From the NCBI RefSeq assembly GCF_003589595.1, contig NW_020654422.1:11004358-11068357 (forward strand): a DNA stretch of 64,000 bases, written 5' to 3'. This stretch comes from Hyposmocoma kahamanoa. Its lineage: Eukaryota > Arthropoda > Insecta > Lepidoptera > Cosmopterigidae. This document shows positions 50,501 to 60,228 of the stretch, in pieces (the stretch's first letter is position 1; the number at the start of each line of letters is the position of its first letter). A model generated the notes under the pieces. That model was not told the origin of the DNA. It was given only the letters and a program-made list of their open reading frames with translations, and did no database searches. The position numbers and the translations under genes were made by a program.

Positions 50501-53500
50501 TTATTGGTACACCCAGTTTAGTTGGTTCTGTTTCAGGTCTTTGAATCTATAAGTTTAAAGAAATATAATATATAAATCTACATTGCATTTTGCTTCGTTA
50601 AAATGGTGACTTGGCGTTTTTCATTTAGAACACTCTGGGAAATATGGCGAAACTATAAATGCAAGAAAGATAGGAAAGTGTGTTAATCGTGCTTACTATG
50701 CCGCATTTTCATTCAATTTCAGTATTTTGATGATACACAGAATTTTGATGATCTCTGACATCATCAACATTACCCGATTGTTATAGAGTTCACATTTTTA
50801 ATAATATCAAGTAATGGTACGAACAAGTCGTGCGCCTGATGATAAGCGACACGCGTGTCCATAGCAGTTCCAGTGCCACTCACGAACTTTAAATCGCAAA
50901 GATCTGAGAGAGACTGTTCCTGCGCCCGTCACCCTGACACATAAGTTGACAAGTCCCTTGTGCCTGTAATTTAACCAGCACCCTTATCCTTCAAAACGGG
51001 AACGCCATAAAGCTTATTTTACTGCTTGGCATAACTTAGTTATACATATAATTTTATAAAGATTATGTTTCATATTAGATTACCTGATGTTTATCCAAAA
51101 TGTGATTAAGTTCTTCAATCAAAGGGGTTCGATGAGGGAATATAGGTAATTCTTCTGGCAGTTGAATATCCGGCTTGTCGATATCAACCAAGCACAATGC
51201 TGCTTCTGAGCCGAGGACGACGCTTCGAGGGCCGTTAGGGGTTAAACTGAGAGCTGCACTGTCGCTGTGGAGACCTGAATATCGATAAATGTAGCTATGA
51301 TTAGTGGTTAATCGTGATATTGCAAAATAAAAACTTCCAACATAAATATTCATGATAATTAGAGTTAACATTTTACTTTGAGGTACAAACTCCACTGCAA
51401 TCAAGTTAAGATATTTCAAATGAAACCGTATTCGGTAAAACAGGCCAAGTAGGTCCAATATCTTCCATGTTCACGTAAATTGCTACATTTGTAACAGTAC
51501 CGCTGGTTAAAACATCCAAGGAAGCAGAAGAATTTATGACTGAATGAAATCCTGAAATGGTGACAAGTTGCTAAAAAATTTTGTCTATTTGAGGCTCAGA
51601 GTACGAGAGAATGTAGCCTCAACACTGAACTTGTTACCTTCTTAAACTTTTAAGATCTTTGAAATCTTCATCAAGTCTATTGCACAAAGTTTATTGCAAT
51701 AAAGATAAAGATAAACAAGATAATGTATTACTATTTATAGCAAAAAATAGACATATTGTATTATTATTGCAATAATAATACATATTACGTTATATTATTA
51801 TCGGAATATAGGTGTATTTTTGTAATTTTATAACCATGCAAATTGTATTTCCGATCGTAAAGAAACATAACGAAAACAGAAAACAAGTAAATATATCCGA
51901 GTAAAAGTTCGTCACTGCGCTTAAAATGAGTTCAGGCATAAAATTACGGTCACAATTAAGAATAGTCTTTCTCATTTCGCCCTATTGTTTCTTACCCATG
52001 ACGAAAGGTACCGGCGCGTCGAGAAAATGGTACAATGGCGCCGGTAGAATAGGTACATAGACATGAGCCCATGTGAAAGGTAGTAAAAGAGAGATAATGC
52101 ATTCCGCTACTAACATCAATTTGTTATAATCTGTAACAATGGAATGGAAACTTTACACTCATATACTTATGTTACAAAATCAGCGTTTGGCTAGATTCGT
52201 ATTATAATATTATTAGTTGCACTCTAATTTTCTACAAATTACGGAATAGGCGTAGGTAGTTCATATCAAGATTAAAATGCACTAGTTGCGAATATTCTGT
52301 GTAAAGTATAATAACAATAACATTAAATAAAGTTAGTTATATGATTACATGTATTGTGCTAGTAGTTTCAAAAATGAAGATAATTAATCACACTGCGGAA
52401 ATTTTTACATTTTGTAAAATCTAAAAAATAAAGTATTTTTATACATTATGAGGTAGCTTATTAAATTATAGATGGAAATGTTTTAGAGAGAGAATATTGC
52501 TTACCACTAGACCGAAGTAAAACTTGGTGCTCTAAAAGAACGCAAGTAAATAACTGAACAACGCACTCAACACCCAAAGTGCTAAACATTACGCGCAACG
52601 GATAATCGAGCAGAGGTAACTCTTCCGGTGGATTTGGCATTCTTATCACCTGTAGAAAACAATATTATGTATATTTTTTAAGCATGTTGCTATTTTATGA
52701 GTATTTCAAGTACTTGTATAAAAGGAAACTTATAAAATATATCGAATGCCAAATATTATATACCAATTTTGCTTGTTTTGAATACTTCAATTTGAAAGTT
52801 AGATATGACTTACTACTGGTATAGGATCAAGATGAGGCTCTGCTGGTGGTACATAGAGTCGTAACGCCTGTCCAAGTAGGGGCACTGGAACTTCATATAG
52901 CAAGTTGTAGACATAGGATTCTGGGCTTAGCCCGGGACCTGGCTGTCTTGGCAATGACCTACAAAATAAAGACGACGCATTAAATCATCATCACCTACCC
53001 ATACAAATCCTACTGATCCATGTGTCTCTTTGAAGGAGTGGAGTCTCACAATGGCCTATTCAATGTATTCAGATCAGTTCATGTGTTAATGAGGTCACGA
53101 CTTGATATGGCACATACATGCTTATTTTCTTTTCTACTATAACTGAATCACATAACAAATATGGGTCCAACAAAAATTCTTCAAATTTAATTGAACTTTT
53201 AGAGCACCATTGCATAATAATACTGGTACATTTTGCTACCTGCCTACCTCTGTGACCGAACGGTTACCATGCTGAACTGTCATGCATACGTCCCGGGTCA
53301 GGAGAAATATTTGTATGGCCTACATTTATTTCTCTCGTGAGGTTGCTGTACATTGTGGTGGTCTACATATGTCCATGGCACCCGCGATACAGGGTTTCCC
53401 TAGTGCAGGGCTATGAGTGTGTGCGTTATTATTATTATTCTGTAAATTCGTTGACCCACCCCAGTTCCAGTGTACACTTACCTAAATAAATTCTCTAAAA

Positions 53501-56500
53501 ACATCTGTGATACTCTAACATAAGGGTATTGACATATGAGAGCAATACTTTTGGCTACATAGAGTTTATCTTTGGCTATTTCATAGTAATTCGATGCGGC
53601 GCCAGTGTGTGGCGCCAATTTGAAAGACCGAGGGAGAGACCGGGAACTCTCTTTGCCTGTAGTTTTTCTATGGCCAGGTGGTGTCTGTCCACTTGATAAT
53701 TCTGTGATATACATTGTCTGAAAGAACGAATATTTTTATTAACTTTACTGCTTCTCAAACACATGTTTACTATTTAGATGAAGACACACTGGGGAATTTT
53801 CGATTTATCATAGATTTCCTTCACATATATATTTGAAATATACAGTCACAATTTTCTCCAGCATAAAAAGTAACTTGTAACATGTTGCTCGTAACATAAC
53901 AAACAAGATATACTAATGTTGTCACCTGCTGCGTGAAATTTGGAATTATTGAAATGGCAATGTTTTAAAATATTATGAAATCAATGCTACAATTATTTAC
54001 TCCTTAACAACTTAGATAATCACTATTTACAGGATTTTTAGCAGCATGACATTTTATTCTGCTCCAAATATTTCAGATCTGGCGAGAGGGACACTATTGT
54101 AATGGGTTGACTTATTGTTCAATTATCATATTGTAAATGAATAACCATGTAAGTCTTAAATTTAAGAATCTTGAGAAAAAGATTTTTAATTTTTGGAGTT
54201 GTGCTAAGTTGAGTATCTGCACAAGCACTTCTTGAACAGTTACAACATTTTAATTTGTTTAAAAAAGTTCTATTCTATTAGCTGAATTAATAATTTTATA
54301 GAGCTTATTATAATATTATAAATTGTCCTAAGATATCTTTGGGATTTCTTCCGAGTATTTATTTTTACCTACCAACCTATATATATAACCTACCAAATTC
54401 ATAAAAATAAATTTTAATTAGTAGTTAGCCTATATGTGTGTAGTGCCGCTATAGACCTCTTCTCATAATGCGATGACTTGGTTAGTACCCACGTGGGGCC
54501 AACGCGAATTGGAAACTTTACAAAGATGTGTGCATGTTTCTCACGATGTCTTCCTTCCATGAAAAGCTCATGGTAAATTTCAAATAAAATTGCGCACATA
54601 AATTCCGAAAAACTCAAAGGTGCAAGCCCGGGACTCAAACTCATGACTCTCTGCTGCAATAGGTCAAACCATTAGGTACAATGGTTATATTTACTAAATT
54701 TCTGTTCAAAATTACCTTGACTACAGGTGAAATTGAAAAACACACATACAAAATAATCGTGATGAGGTCAATAACAAGTTCAGATAATTAGAATGGATTC
54801 TGGCCAGAAAATTCCCTTGAGAACAAGTTAACCATCTGCCCAACAGTCCTCAAACTGGTATGGAGTTATGGGTTTCAAATCTCTGATAATATAATCATGA
54901 ATATCATATATTGTTAAAAAAATGTATGAAATTCATCATTATCTGAAAATCCTTACTGTCAAATAGGAGACAAATAGCGTTACTAAAACCTATAAGGGCA
55001 GAATCTCACAACATGAAAACAGACTTGCACAAGCTATGAACGAACCTCTAAGTAACACAATTGAGAAGGTGCTATATGCGGGACTAAAGGAAAGAGAAAT
55101 TGTAAAGATGAAGGCAGCTTAACGCAGGGACCAACTTAACATGCCAAATAGACCACAAAAACACAACTGCTCATGATCTATGGAACAATCGCATGTTGCA
55201 AAAGGCATTATAAAAAAATTTAAAAAAGCTTTAAATGTAATGTTTTGTTGGTCACAAAGACCATTGCTGATTGGACACACTTCAGTCAACATAATGGTGA
55301 GGTAGAAGTGTTTTGTTATAAGTGGTGGACATAGAGTATATAACCAGAAATAGAGACGAAATGTCATTTAATTTGTTTGAAAACTATTCTGCCAAATCAT
55401 TACTGTGCCAACTGCGTTCCGATTGGCCAGCCCAAATTCGAAACACTTCTTTCACTTCAAAACGACCAGTTTAACTTGAGCTTTGCTATAATGGAATAAA
55501 ATTGCAAAATTACATATTTAATTACCGATGAAATGTGATTCCGTTTGTTTTGTAATTAGATGTTTTGCTGTTTTTCCCACACCACCTAATAGAACAGCCC
55601 TCATTATTAGAGATATACAATAAACAAGGATATATGGAGATATACACACAAGTCAGTTGTTGGCGCTGTACTATTTCAGTTTTCTAATTTGTAATTTCAG
55701 CACAAACAAGTGTTGATATTTAAAAGTGATATAATTTTCCATTTGTCTGATGAGTTGCCAGGGATGGCTGGCCCTTATTTTGCCTCTATTTCTGGTTAGA
55801 TACTCAATGGTAATGGACAATACCTTGAATTTACTTACAGGATACCTTGCATAAAAAAAACCAAGCCCAATATTTGAATATTAACGACTAATGTAATGTA
55901 AAACACTTGAGCAAAAGTTTGTATTTGTTTTAGAATTTTGTATATTGGTGGCCTTAATATATTGTCTGCTTAAAGGTAAAACCACATAAGTGATATTCCA
56001 CAAATCTACAAAAAATCTCCAAATTATGTAGGTACCTGTTGTAAGAAAATCACCATTCTGCAGATAAAACCACTTATTGAGGTTATAGCTTTTTTGTTAT
56101 TGAGTTTCACCTGCAGAAAGATAGTGATTTTCTTGCCACAGCTATATGAAGACTTTGTAGAATTGTCACTTATGTGGTTTTACCTTTAAACAGATGATAT
56201 GATCAATATAAATAAATTCATCAGAGTATATTATAATACTTAAAAGTTCTTAAAATAACTGAAGTCCCTATTTACATAAAAAACAAATTTGATTATAAAT
56301 GGTATAATACCTGCAATGTGTGCATCGCACTACAGATGTTTCTGTTCCTAACTTCTTCGTAAAAGATAAGACTGAAGCCATAGTATCTTGATGCATTCTC
56401 TCTGGTCACTACAAAGCTGTGGAATCTTGGTTCTAAGCAGTGTTTTTGAGTTTTAAACTGTAAGCCAGCTGGGAAACAGAGCTGAAAGAATAGTAGAGTA

Positions 56501-57191
56501 ATTATCTGTAATTAATAAAACTTGAAAATTACATACAATCATTTTAATTATAATTAAATTCAGTTTCCATAGAAAATTTTGCTAAATTACAATCATTGTA
56601 TGTATTCATTCATTCTTGTTTAGTCAATTACTCAAATCTTGAAATATAAATAAATCTTGGTATATAATAACACCCAATTAATTCAACTATTCCCAAGAGG
56701 GCAGGTAAAAAGATTCACAAAATTACATATGTATATGATTAACTCCCAAATCAATCAATATATTATTATATAATTAGTTCATTTTTTAATTATTGCACAC
56801 ATTATGCATTTACACTTCCAAATCCTACTTATTATTCTAGAAGTTTATGGACAAGTATACTGAATGAATTGTTACAAAAATCTACTTACCATGCACACTG
56901 CATGCTCATCAAAAGGATTACTTGATACATTATCAGGATAATGAGCCAAAATCTTGCCTTTATATGCTCGATCGAGGGGAGAGACGTGTAAGTTATCGCC
57001 TGCAATAAAAATGAATAGTTGGTGTGATAAAACAATATGAAAACAATGGGGCAAAGGTAGAAAACGAAATTTTGTCAATACGTACCACAAAGTCTATCTG
57101 GTTCTAACCCGGAATCGATATCAAGACCGCAAATCACAAAATAATCAGCAAAACGGCATCCCACCGATAAATCAGGGACAGACATATTCAT
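26517..57191 (-). CDS. DENND5: DENND5 (Rab guanine-nucleotide exchange factor), 23 exons, 1326 aa
   Basis: Exons: 57191-57086, 56999-56890, 56481-56311, 53717-53482, 52958-52814, 52649-52505, 52130-51996, 51274-51084, 50546-50441, 49212-49060, 48263-48082, 47697-47486, 47167-46967, 43127-42971, 42380-42113, 39017-38822, 35594-35344, 33360-33218, 32587-32469, 29736-29558, 28396-28214, 27136-26923, 26694-26517; total 3981 bases, every junction GT-AG and in phase. The order matches animal DENND5A/B (about 1290 aa): uDENN ([11 protein letters not shown], residues 1-200), DENN core ([14 protein letters not shown], near 325), dDENN ([26 protein letters not shown], 560-630), variable linker (exon 13), RUN1 ([20 protein letters not shown], 770-980), PLAT (990-1080), RUN2 (1130-1326). 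Family members activate Rab6/Rab39 in Golgi-endosome traffic and bind Rab6 through RUN1 (established). Exons 16 and 20 encode Ser/Arg- and Pro/Thr-rich inserts. The initiator is MNMSVPDL; a second ATG follows two codons later. Confidence 0.97.
27285..28155 (-). mobile_element. 5'-truncated LINE, reverse-transcriptase C-terminal part
   Basis: In the intron between DENND5 exons at 28396-28214 and 27136-26923. The minus strand encodes, in broken frames, HYYADDS (the catalytic YADD motif of reverse transcriptase) near 28090, then from 27775 to 27416 [49 protein letters not shown], matching the end of Jockey-type LINE pol proteins (recalled). The 3' tail CATCAGGCGGGCCGTATGC (minus strand) ends near 27285. 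It is non-functional: stops and a missing 5' part. It includes a short local duplication of a GGTTACCGTCGCCTATGAA-like unit on the plus strand near 27320-27365. Confidence 0.85.
29856..32453 (-). mobile_element. Tc1/mariner-superfamily transposon, DD41D type
   Basis: A 2.6-kb element with long imperfect terminal inverted repeats starting CAGGGTG (29858) and ending CACCCTG (32451). The arms share ATAACACGCCAGAGCGACAC, GGGTAGGTGAGCTATATACC and a further 150 or so bases. The right arm carries about 215 extra bases (about 32157-32372). The outer flank is TA on both sides. It sits in a DENND5 intron, with its right end 16 bases from the donor of the exon ending at 32469. Confidence 0.9.
30441..31538 (-). 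pseudogene. Mariner-like transposase, one in-frame stop
   Basis: ATG at 31538 to stop at 30441, 365 residues, with a single TGA at 30956-30954 in an otherwise continuous frame. N-terminus: a DUF4817-type helix-turn-helix ([25 protein letters not shown]). Then a second DNA-binding helix region ([27 protein letters not shown]). The catalytic core has LWSDESA (first Asp), [14 protein letters not shown] (second Asp) and [15 protein letters not shown] (third Asp); 41 residues separate the second and third Asp. The element therefore belongs to the DD41D group of IS630/Tc1/mariner transposons (family knowledge). The nonsense codon falls between the first and second Asp, so no full transposase can be made from this copy. 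Confidence 0.9.
33010..33207 (+). mobile_element. tRNA-derived SINE A, copy 1
   Basis: Begins GCCTCCGTGACCGAACGGTT (A-box-like), has GGGTTCGATTCCC (B box), then a body with GTCCATGGCACCCGCGATA and a 3' (ATT)n tail. Retroposed Pol III element. Its tail ends about 10 bases from the donor of the DENND5 exon ending at 33218. Confidence 0.85.
33549..33850 (+). mobile_element. tRNA-derived SINE B, copy 1
   Basis: Head GATGCCGTGGTAGTTTGACTA with B box CCTTCGAATCCGGGC, followed by a body with ATGTGCGAAATTTAA, ACCTGCACGTCGGGGAAGG and CCCAGCAGTGAGACGCATA. The head is like a tRNA but with no intact acceptor stem. A reversed relative lies at 54414-54672. Confidence 0.8.
34490..34640 (-). mobile_element. 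tRNA-like SINE head fragment
   Basis: The minus strand reads TGAGGTCACGGGTTCGATCC followed by CCGGCCGGGTCAGTG, a B-box-containing segment of a tRNA-derived retroposon in a DENND5 intron. No tRNA cloverleaf can be closed. Confidence 0.55.
34641..35343. other. Intron stretch with one GC-rich patch
   Basis: Mostly AT-rich. At 34915-35110 there is a CpG-rich patch (GGCGCGGCCACCGCGCGGC, later GAGCGCTCGCCGCGCGGCCG) with partly complementary halves, perhaps a decayed foldback element. No gene. Confidence 0.4.
36545..38300. mobile_element. Non-autonomous hAT element with nested retroposon
   Basis: Termini CAGTGGCGAGGCATC and (reverse complement) CAGTGGCGAGGCGTG, flanked by an exact 8-bp duplication CAGAATAG at 36537-36544 and 38301-38308. 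The paralogous empty site near 61305-61312 has CAGAATAG once. CAGTG termini and the 8-bp duplication define a hAT element. There is no transposase. A GC-rich A-tailed retroposon sits inside at about 37650-38099. Confidence 0.9.
37650..38099 (+). mobile_element. GC-rich 3' end of a non-LTR retrotransposon, A-tailed
   Basis: About 450 bp of markedly GC-rich sequence in AT-rich surroundings, ending GCGGGGCCGGGGTATCTG... then CCCCCGGATTAAC and a run of nine A. Overlapping frames on both strands are by-products of the GC content. The clade is uncertain; the composition and tail resemble lepidopteran R1-like LINE 3' ends. Confidence 0.6.
38553..38630 (-). mobile_element. tRNA-derived SINE head
   Basis: The minus strand reads GGTTACCTAGCGGTTAGCAC (A box) and CCGGGTTCGATTCCCGG (T arm). 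The T arm is perfect, but the 5' GGTTACC does not pair with the 3' GTAGGAT, so this is a tRNA-like retroposon and not a functional tRNA. Confidence 0.65.
39066..39467 (+). pseudogene. LINE reverse-transcriptase C-terminal fragment
   Basis: A 133-codon open frame resembling the end of a Jockey/CR1-like pol: [63 protein letters not shown]. The catalytic domain is missing. It starts about 50 bases from the acceptor of the DENND5 exon beginning at 39017, in opposite orientation to the gene. Confidence 0.75.
39690..39900. repeat. Retroposon-tail-like repeat with a small hairpin
   Basis: AGTAAGTAAATTCTTTATTT, then a foldback ACCAGGCCTTTTCACCAGGC... near 39828-39856. It resembles a reversed LINE/SINE 3' tail. 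No gene. Confidence 0.4.
40005..40200. repeat. GTGTGTG-rich minisatellite containing a 10-N gap
   Basis: Degenerate 14-bp-type units such as GTGTGATGTGTGCGAAAGTG repeat across the stretch. N occupies 40075-40084. The 47 bases before the gap (40028-40074) are identical to the 47 bases after it (40085-40131). Confidence 0.9.
40543..40960 (-). pseudogene. Second LINE reverse-transcriptase C-terminal fragment
   Basis: Minus-strand frame with [71 protein letters not shown]; same family and domain as 39066-39467 but in the opposite orientation and extending further to the C-terminus. No catalytic part. Confidence 0.75.
41021..41313 (+). mobile_element. Dispersed repeat, copy 2
   Basis: Same family as 12370-12643: CTTGTGAAAGAGTTCGTCCA, CAAGCAGTAATGTTAGCATT, GACTTGTCAACTTAT, GACTTGTCCGTCCCGTTACT, poly-A end. 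In a DENND5 intron. Confidence 0.8.
42660..42941 (+). mobile_element. Dispersed repeat, copy 3
   Basis: Same family; preceded by an (AGT)n microsatellite and ending GACTTGTTCGTCCCGTCACT then poly-A. It stops about 30 bases from the DENND5 exon ending at 42971. Confidence 0.82.
43200..45013. other. Intron stretch, nothing recognised
   Basis: AT-rich DENND5 intron. The only structure is a palindrome near 43956-43993 around ATTGACCTATAGGTCAAT. No open frame of interest. Confidence 0.5.
45014..45663 (+). pseudogene. THAP-bearing relic, copy 1 of an inverted pair
   Basis: About 650 bp, matching the reverse complement of 49262-49857. From 45166 it encodes [12 protein letters not shown]... then ISYHRK, the N-terminal signature of a THAP zinc finger (MPxxCxxxxC...FHRFP) with the first cysteine replaced by Phe. 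The frame dies in a poly-T stretch. THAP domains occur in P-element and other DNA transposases and derived host genes. No downstream transposase is present, so this is a fragment. Confidence 0.65.
45670..46545. other. Intron stretch, nothing recognised
   Basis: AT-rich DENND5 intron. The short plus-strand frame at 46265-46477 contains internal duplications ([14 protein letters not shown] / [14 protein letters not shown]) from a 45-base local repeat and is not a gene candidate. Confidence 0.45.
46550..46845 (+). mobile_element. Dispersed repeat ending in TTTTTTGAAGTCGGTTAAA
   Basis: Ends with CCTTTTTTGAAGTCGGTTAA, a very common lepidopteran retroposon tail (recalled), after CATACATACAAAAG. 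It ends about 120 bases from the DENND5 exon ending at 46967. Degenerate, no coding. Confidence 0.55.
49262..49857 (-). pseudogene. THAP-bearing relic, copy 2 of an inverted pair
   Basis: Inverted counterpart of 45014-45663. On the minus strand it encodes [13 protein letters not shown] near 49660-49620, retaining the Cys pair of the THAP C2CH finger, then truncates. It begins about 50 bases upstream of the acceptor of the DENND5 exon starting at 49212. Confidence 0.65.
50034..50110 (+). mobile_element. tRNA-like SINE head
   Basis: TACCTCAGTTGGTAAGAGC (A box) and GGGTTCCGGTCC (B-box-like) at tRNA-like spacing. The acceptor stem does not form. AT-rich body follows to about 50240. Confidence 0.5.
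50800..51031 (-). mobile_element. Dispersed repeat, copy 4
   Basis: Reverse-orientation member of the 12370-12643 family: ACAAGTCGTGCGCCTGATGA, CACCCTGACACATAAGTTGA, ACCAGCACCCTTATCC. Slightly 5'-truncated. Confidence 0.8.
53236..53440 (+). mobile_element. tRNA-derived SINE A, copy 2
   Basis: Same family as 33010-33207: CTCTGTGACCGAACGGTTAC, GTCCATGGCACCCGCGATAC and an (ATT)n tail. The B box is damaged. It ends 42 bases from the DENND5 exon ending at 53482. Confidence 0.82.
53800..54410. other. Intron stretch, nothing recognised
   Basis: AT-rich part of the third DENND5 intron without coding or repeat signals I can identify. Confidence 0.4.
54414..54672 (-). mobile_element. SINE B-like retroposon, copy 2 (reverse)
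   Basis: The minus strand reads GAGTTTGAGTCCCGGGCTTG (B-box region), then TTTATGTGCGCAATTTTATT and ACATCGTGAGAAACATGC, paralleling the head and body order at 33549-33850. The 81-codon frame here is not a gene. Confidence 0.6.
54680..55965. other. Intron stretch, nothing recognised
   Basis: AT-rich DENND5 intron DNA. A short frame at 55119-55367 has no domain. Confidence 0.4.
55970..56189. mobile_element. TTAA-flanked MITE
   Basis: Termini AGGTAAAACCACATAAGTGA (left, 55974) and TCACTTATGTGGTTTTACCT (right, ending 56185), flanked by TTAA at 55970-55973 and 56186-56189. A second, inner inverted repeat (GAAAATCAC.. / ..GTGATTTTC) follows. The TTAA target suggests a piggyBac-mobilised MITE. It is 122 bases from the DENND5 exon ending at 56311. 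Confidence 0.85.
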
Positions 57192-57430
57192 ATCGACCCG
57201 TTATTTACTACGTGAGACACTTTCTCTTCCACTCACTGTTTTGAAGGTTTTGACTCAACATCGTAAGTTAGCTGGAGTGAAATCATTGCAAACCTAGTTT
57301 CATTATGGTCTGACATTATTTTTACATTAAGTTTATGTAAGTAATGAAAAACCAAATTTATAAATCTGGGTAAACAAAGTTAACTCGCAGTATTCCATTT
57401 GCAACACACCACCAGCTGCTTTTTTTTTTT
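57192..57430 (-). promoter_or_regulatory. Probable DENND5 promoter/5'UTR
   Basis: Region immediately upstream of the DENND5 ATG. No TATA box, CpG patch or named motif is obvious. A long T run at 57420-57436 bounds it. Assigned by position only. Confidence 0.3.
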
Positions 57431-57760
57431 TTTTTATTAATTTATTGCTGGCCATGGAAACAAAGGCTTCAGCCGAAAACATAAAAATAATTATCAATTT
57501 CTGTAAGTATGGCCGTCACAAAGAGGATAGGCAATTTGAGACGGCGTGCTTGGATTGACTCAGGATTCCTTAAAACGGGCCGATGCGGATATTTTAGTTC
57601 GAGATTCGTATAATTTCGCACTTTACTCTTCGATTAAGGCACAATAGCACTATCCTATTCCACTTTAAACTAGAATTCACAAAATAATTGAAAGTCAAAA
57701 TAAAAACGCCGCTTTTCCCTCCAAAAGGTCCAGAGCGAATCACCACCAGGTGCTGCCAGA

Positions 57761-59429
57761 CAGCGTTGCCAATGCCAATTGTTATAAATCCCCAAATTTG
57801 GGAAGAACAAAGTTCATATTCCCTACAAATTCCCCACATCTCGAGTTTTCATTATTTAGTACAAATACATCGCTTAAAAATAATAATAATAAAGAATTAA
57901 GAAACTCAAAATGTAACCATCCATTATGTTTGCTGTGAATGTAAACAGAATGTAAAATGTGAAGCAAAGTATAAAATTAGATGACCTTAAATCGTTTATT
58001 TATTTTAATAAGATGCAACATTAATCAAAGTTTCAAAAAAAAAAACAATTTTTCTTCGCCATACTAAATTAAGTAACTTAATTATTTTGTTGCGCATTTG
58101 GTGACACTATGGTTAATGTTAGAAAAAATCTAAGTAAATTAAGTTTCGTCCTATATTTAATATTTAAAGTTGACGAGTGCCTAGTGGTAAGTTGTGGTGT
58201 GGAAGTACCAACTGCTCGGCTTTGTTTATCAATACCTGTTTTCGTTTTTCTTCATACCGAGAACGGGTCTAAGTGGGAGAAAGGATCGTGAACTCAACAC
58301 GCACCGACTGGTAATTTTACAAGGTTAGAATTTAACCGCTTACCAAAAAAGCAAGTTTTTTCATAACCAAATATGTCACTTCCCTAACAAAAGTACCGAT
58401 AACACATCAAAATATGTACATCAAAAGAAAATTAATTTAGCATTATGTACTATGTAAATTAAAGCATAACATTTTATCTAATAGGTGTCTAATATTTCTG
58501 GCATACAACAAACGTATGACCACAAATTTGTGAGAAAACATACCTATTTCACTGAAAGGTACATCAGTCTATCGGAATGAAACACCATTTTATATGACAT
58601 AATGATCTAATTGCACAATTTGTCCAAAACAATAAAATCAACAAAAAAAATTAAAACTTCACACAAACATTGCATCAAAGTCTAATGCTTGAAAATCATA
58701 GTATATTTTTTTGGATTTGCAAGTAAAGGTACAATTTAGTTCCAATACTATGATTAATCAGCTCCAAATATAATATTTGTTGTTCGTGATTCATTGTATA
58801 AACGAAGATAATTTGTAGAAGAACTTTTGAGAAAAAATACGGTAATTTTGTTAAAAGGATTGTTATTTCGTTTACAGTTAATTTAAATTGATGTGCAATC
58901 AGTATTTTTGTAAATAAATGAGCACTTTCGTTGTACACTGAAAAATTAGCATTTTATTATTATTTAGCATATCTAGATTTGAAACATGTTTCTAAATTAT
59001 TTTTGATACTAGTTTTCTTAGACAGATATTCTATTTGTAGTGAAATATTTTTTAGATGTGCAAGTTATTTGAATAATGAACATAATTTTATATGTATTGA
59101 GTTTTCTGATATGCACTTAAATATTTTTCATTTTACAATTCAGAACCTAAACGACCTGATAATAATTCTATTTAAGCTGCTTGTTAATAATGCGAGTGAT
59201 GAATGATCTTGAAAAATACATCGATATAGTTTATCATCGTGTTTCACACAGTAACAATAACGATCAAACTAGCGATGCATCGATAGATGCAAGTAATCGA
59301 TACATTCAACAAAATCATAAAATGTGAGAATCCCCACATTTTCCCCACATAGCGCTAATCTCCACAAAATCCCCAATCTAGTTGAAATTCCCCGTAATTT
59401 GGGGAATTCCCCACAAATTGGCAACCCTG
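57761..59429. mobile_element. Non-autonomous hAT element, 1.67 kb
   Basis: Starts CAGCGTTGCCAA and ends TTGGCAACCCTG; both sides carry the exact 8-bp duplication CTGCCAGA (57753-57760, 59430-59437). Subterminal regions are rich in CCCCA/TGGGG blocks (GAATCCCCACATTTTCCCCA near 59330). The interior is AT-rich with only short chance frames and no transposase. It lies about 570 bases upstream of the DENND5 start codon. Confidence 0.92.
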
Positions 59430-59437
59430 CTGCCAGA

Positions 59438-60228
59438 ACCTATTATAGTGATGTACCGATCGGTGCTGATAGGATTTTAACACTTGATTTAATTTAATTT
59501 CTTCGAATCAAATAGTCGATTCTTTCAGCAGTTTACGTAATCATTATTCAATTGAGTGTTTTTGATTTTTTTGCTGTCACATATAATCATTGGTCGTCAG
59601 TTGTCACCATAAATAATAAAGTTAAAAGGTCATAAATGTTGGCCATGCTAACCAGCGTCGCCCGACATTTTTGACGTAAATTGTCAGTAATCCGTATGTC
59701 GATTGATATATACATATTCAAATTTAGGTATTAATTGCGGATCTGTGGACAAAACGGACAACACGTTCGCTAATTAATGCGACAATGTAACAAAATATAT
59801 AACGTTTCAAACACTGAACTCTATCTGTAATTTGTTTTGGGAACGCTAAACTAAATTATGGTTCCCTTTCCCTCCAAAATTCCTATATAATAATTTTTTT
59901 GGAGATTTTATTTTGGAGAATTTACTTTAAATAATCACCTAACACATTAAGCGTCTTGTTAACTGTGGTATTATAGCTAATATATGCAATGAATGCATAT
60001 GGTGGCCGATATTTTTATTTTACGCAATACACACAATATTTATTCATTCTCAGTATATATTATATTATTATTGTTAAGCTTAAAAATACATCAAATAATT
60101 AAGAAAGTCAAAATGTGCCCATACATATACGTTATGCTATAATTAGAAATAAACTCAACAAGCTTGACCTGTGGCAAATTGTGGTATTAACAATGATATT
60201 ATACTTGTAAGGTATTAAGGTCTATCCA
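59438..60228. other. Intergenic, nothing recognised
   Basis: AT-rich DNA without coding or clear repeat signal. Confidence 0.45.

Noticed and set aside
57454..57502. Possible divergent first exon (METKASAENIKII...) with a GTAAGT donor
   Set aside because: Only 16 codons, beside a poly-T run, and no continuation exon could be found on the plus strand.
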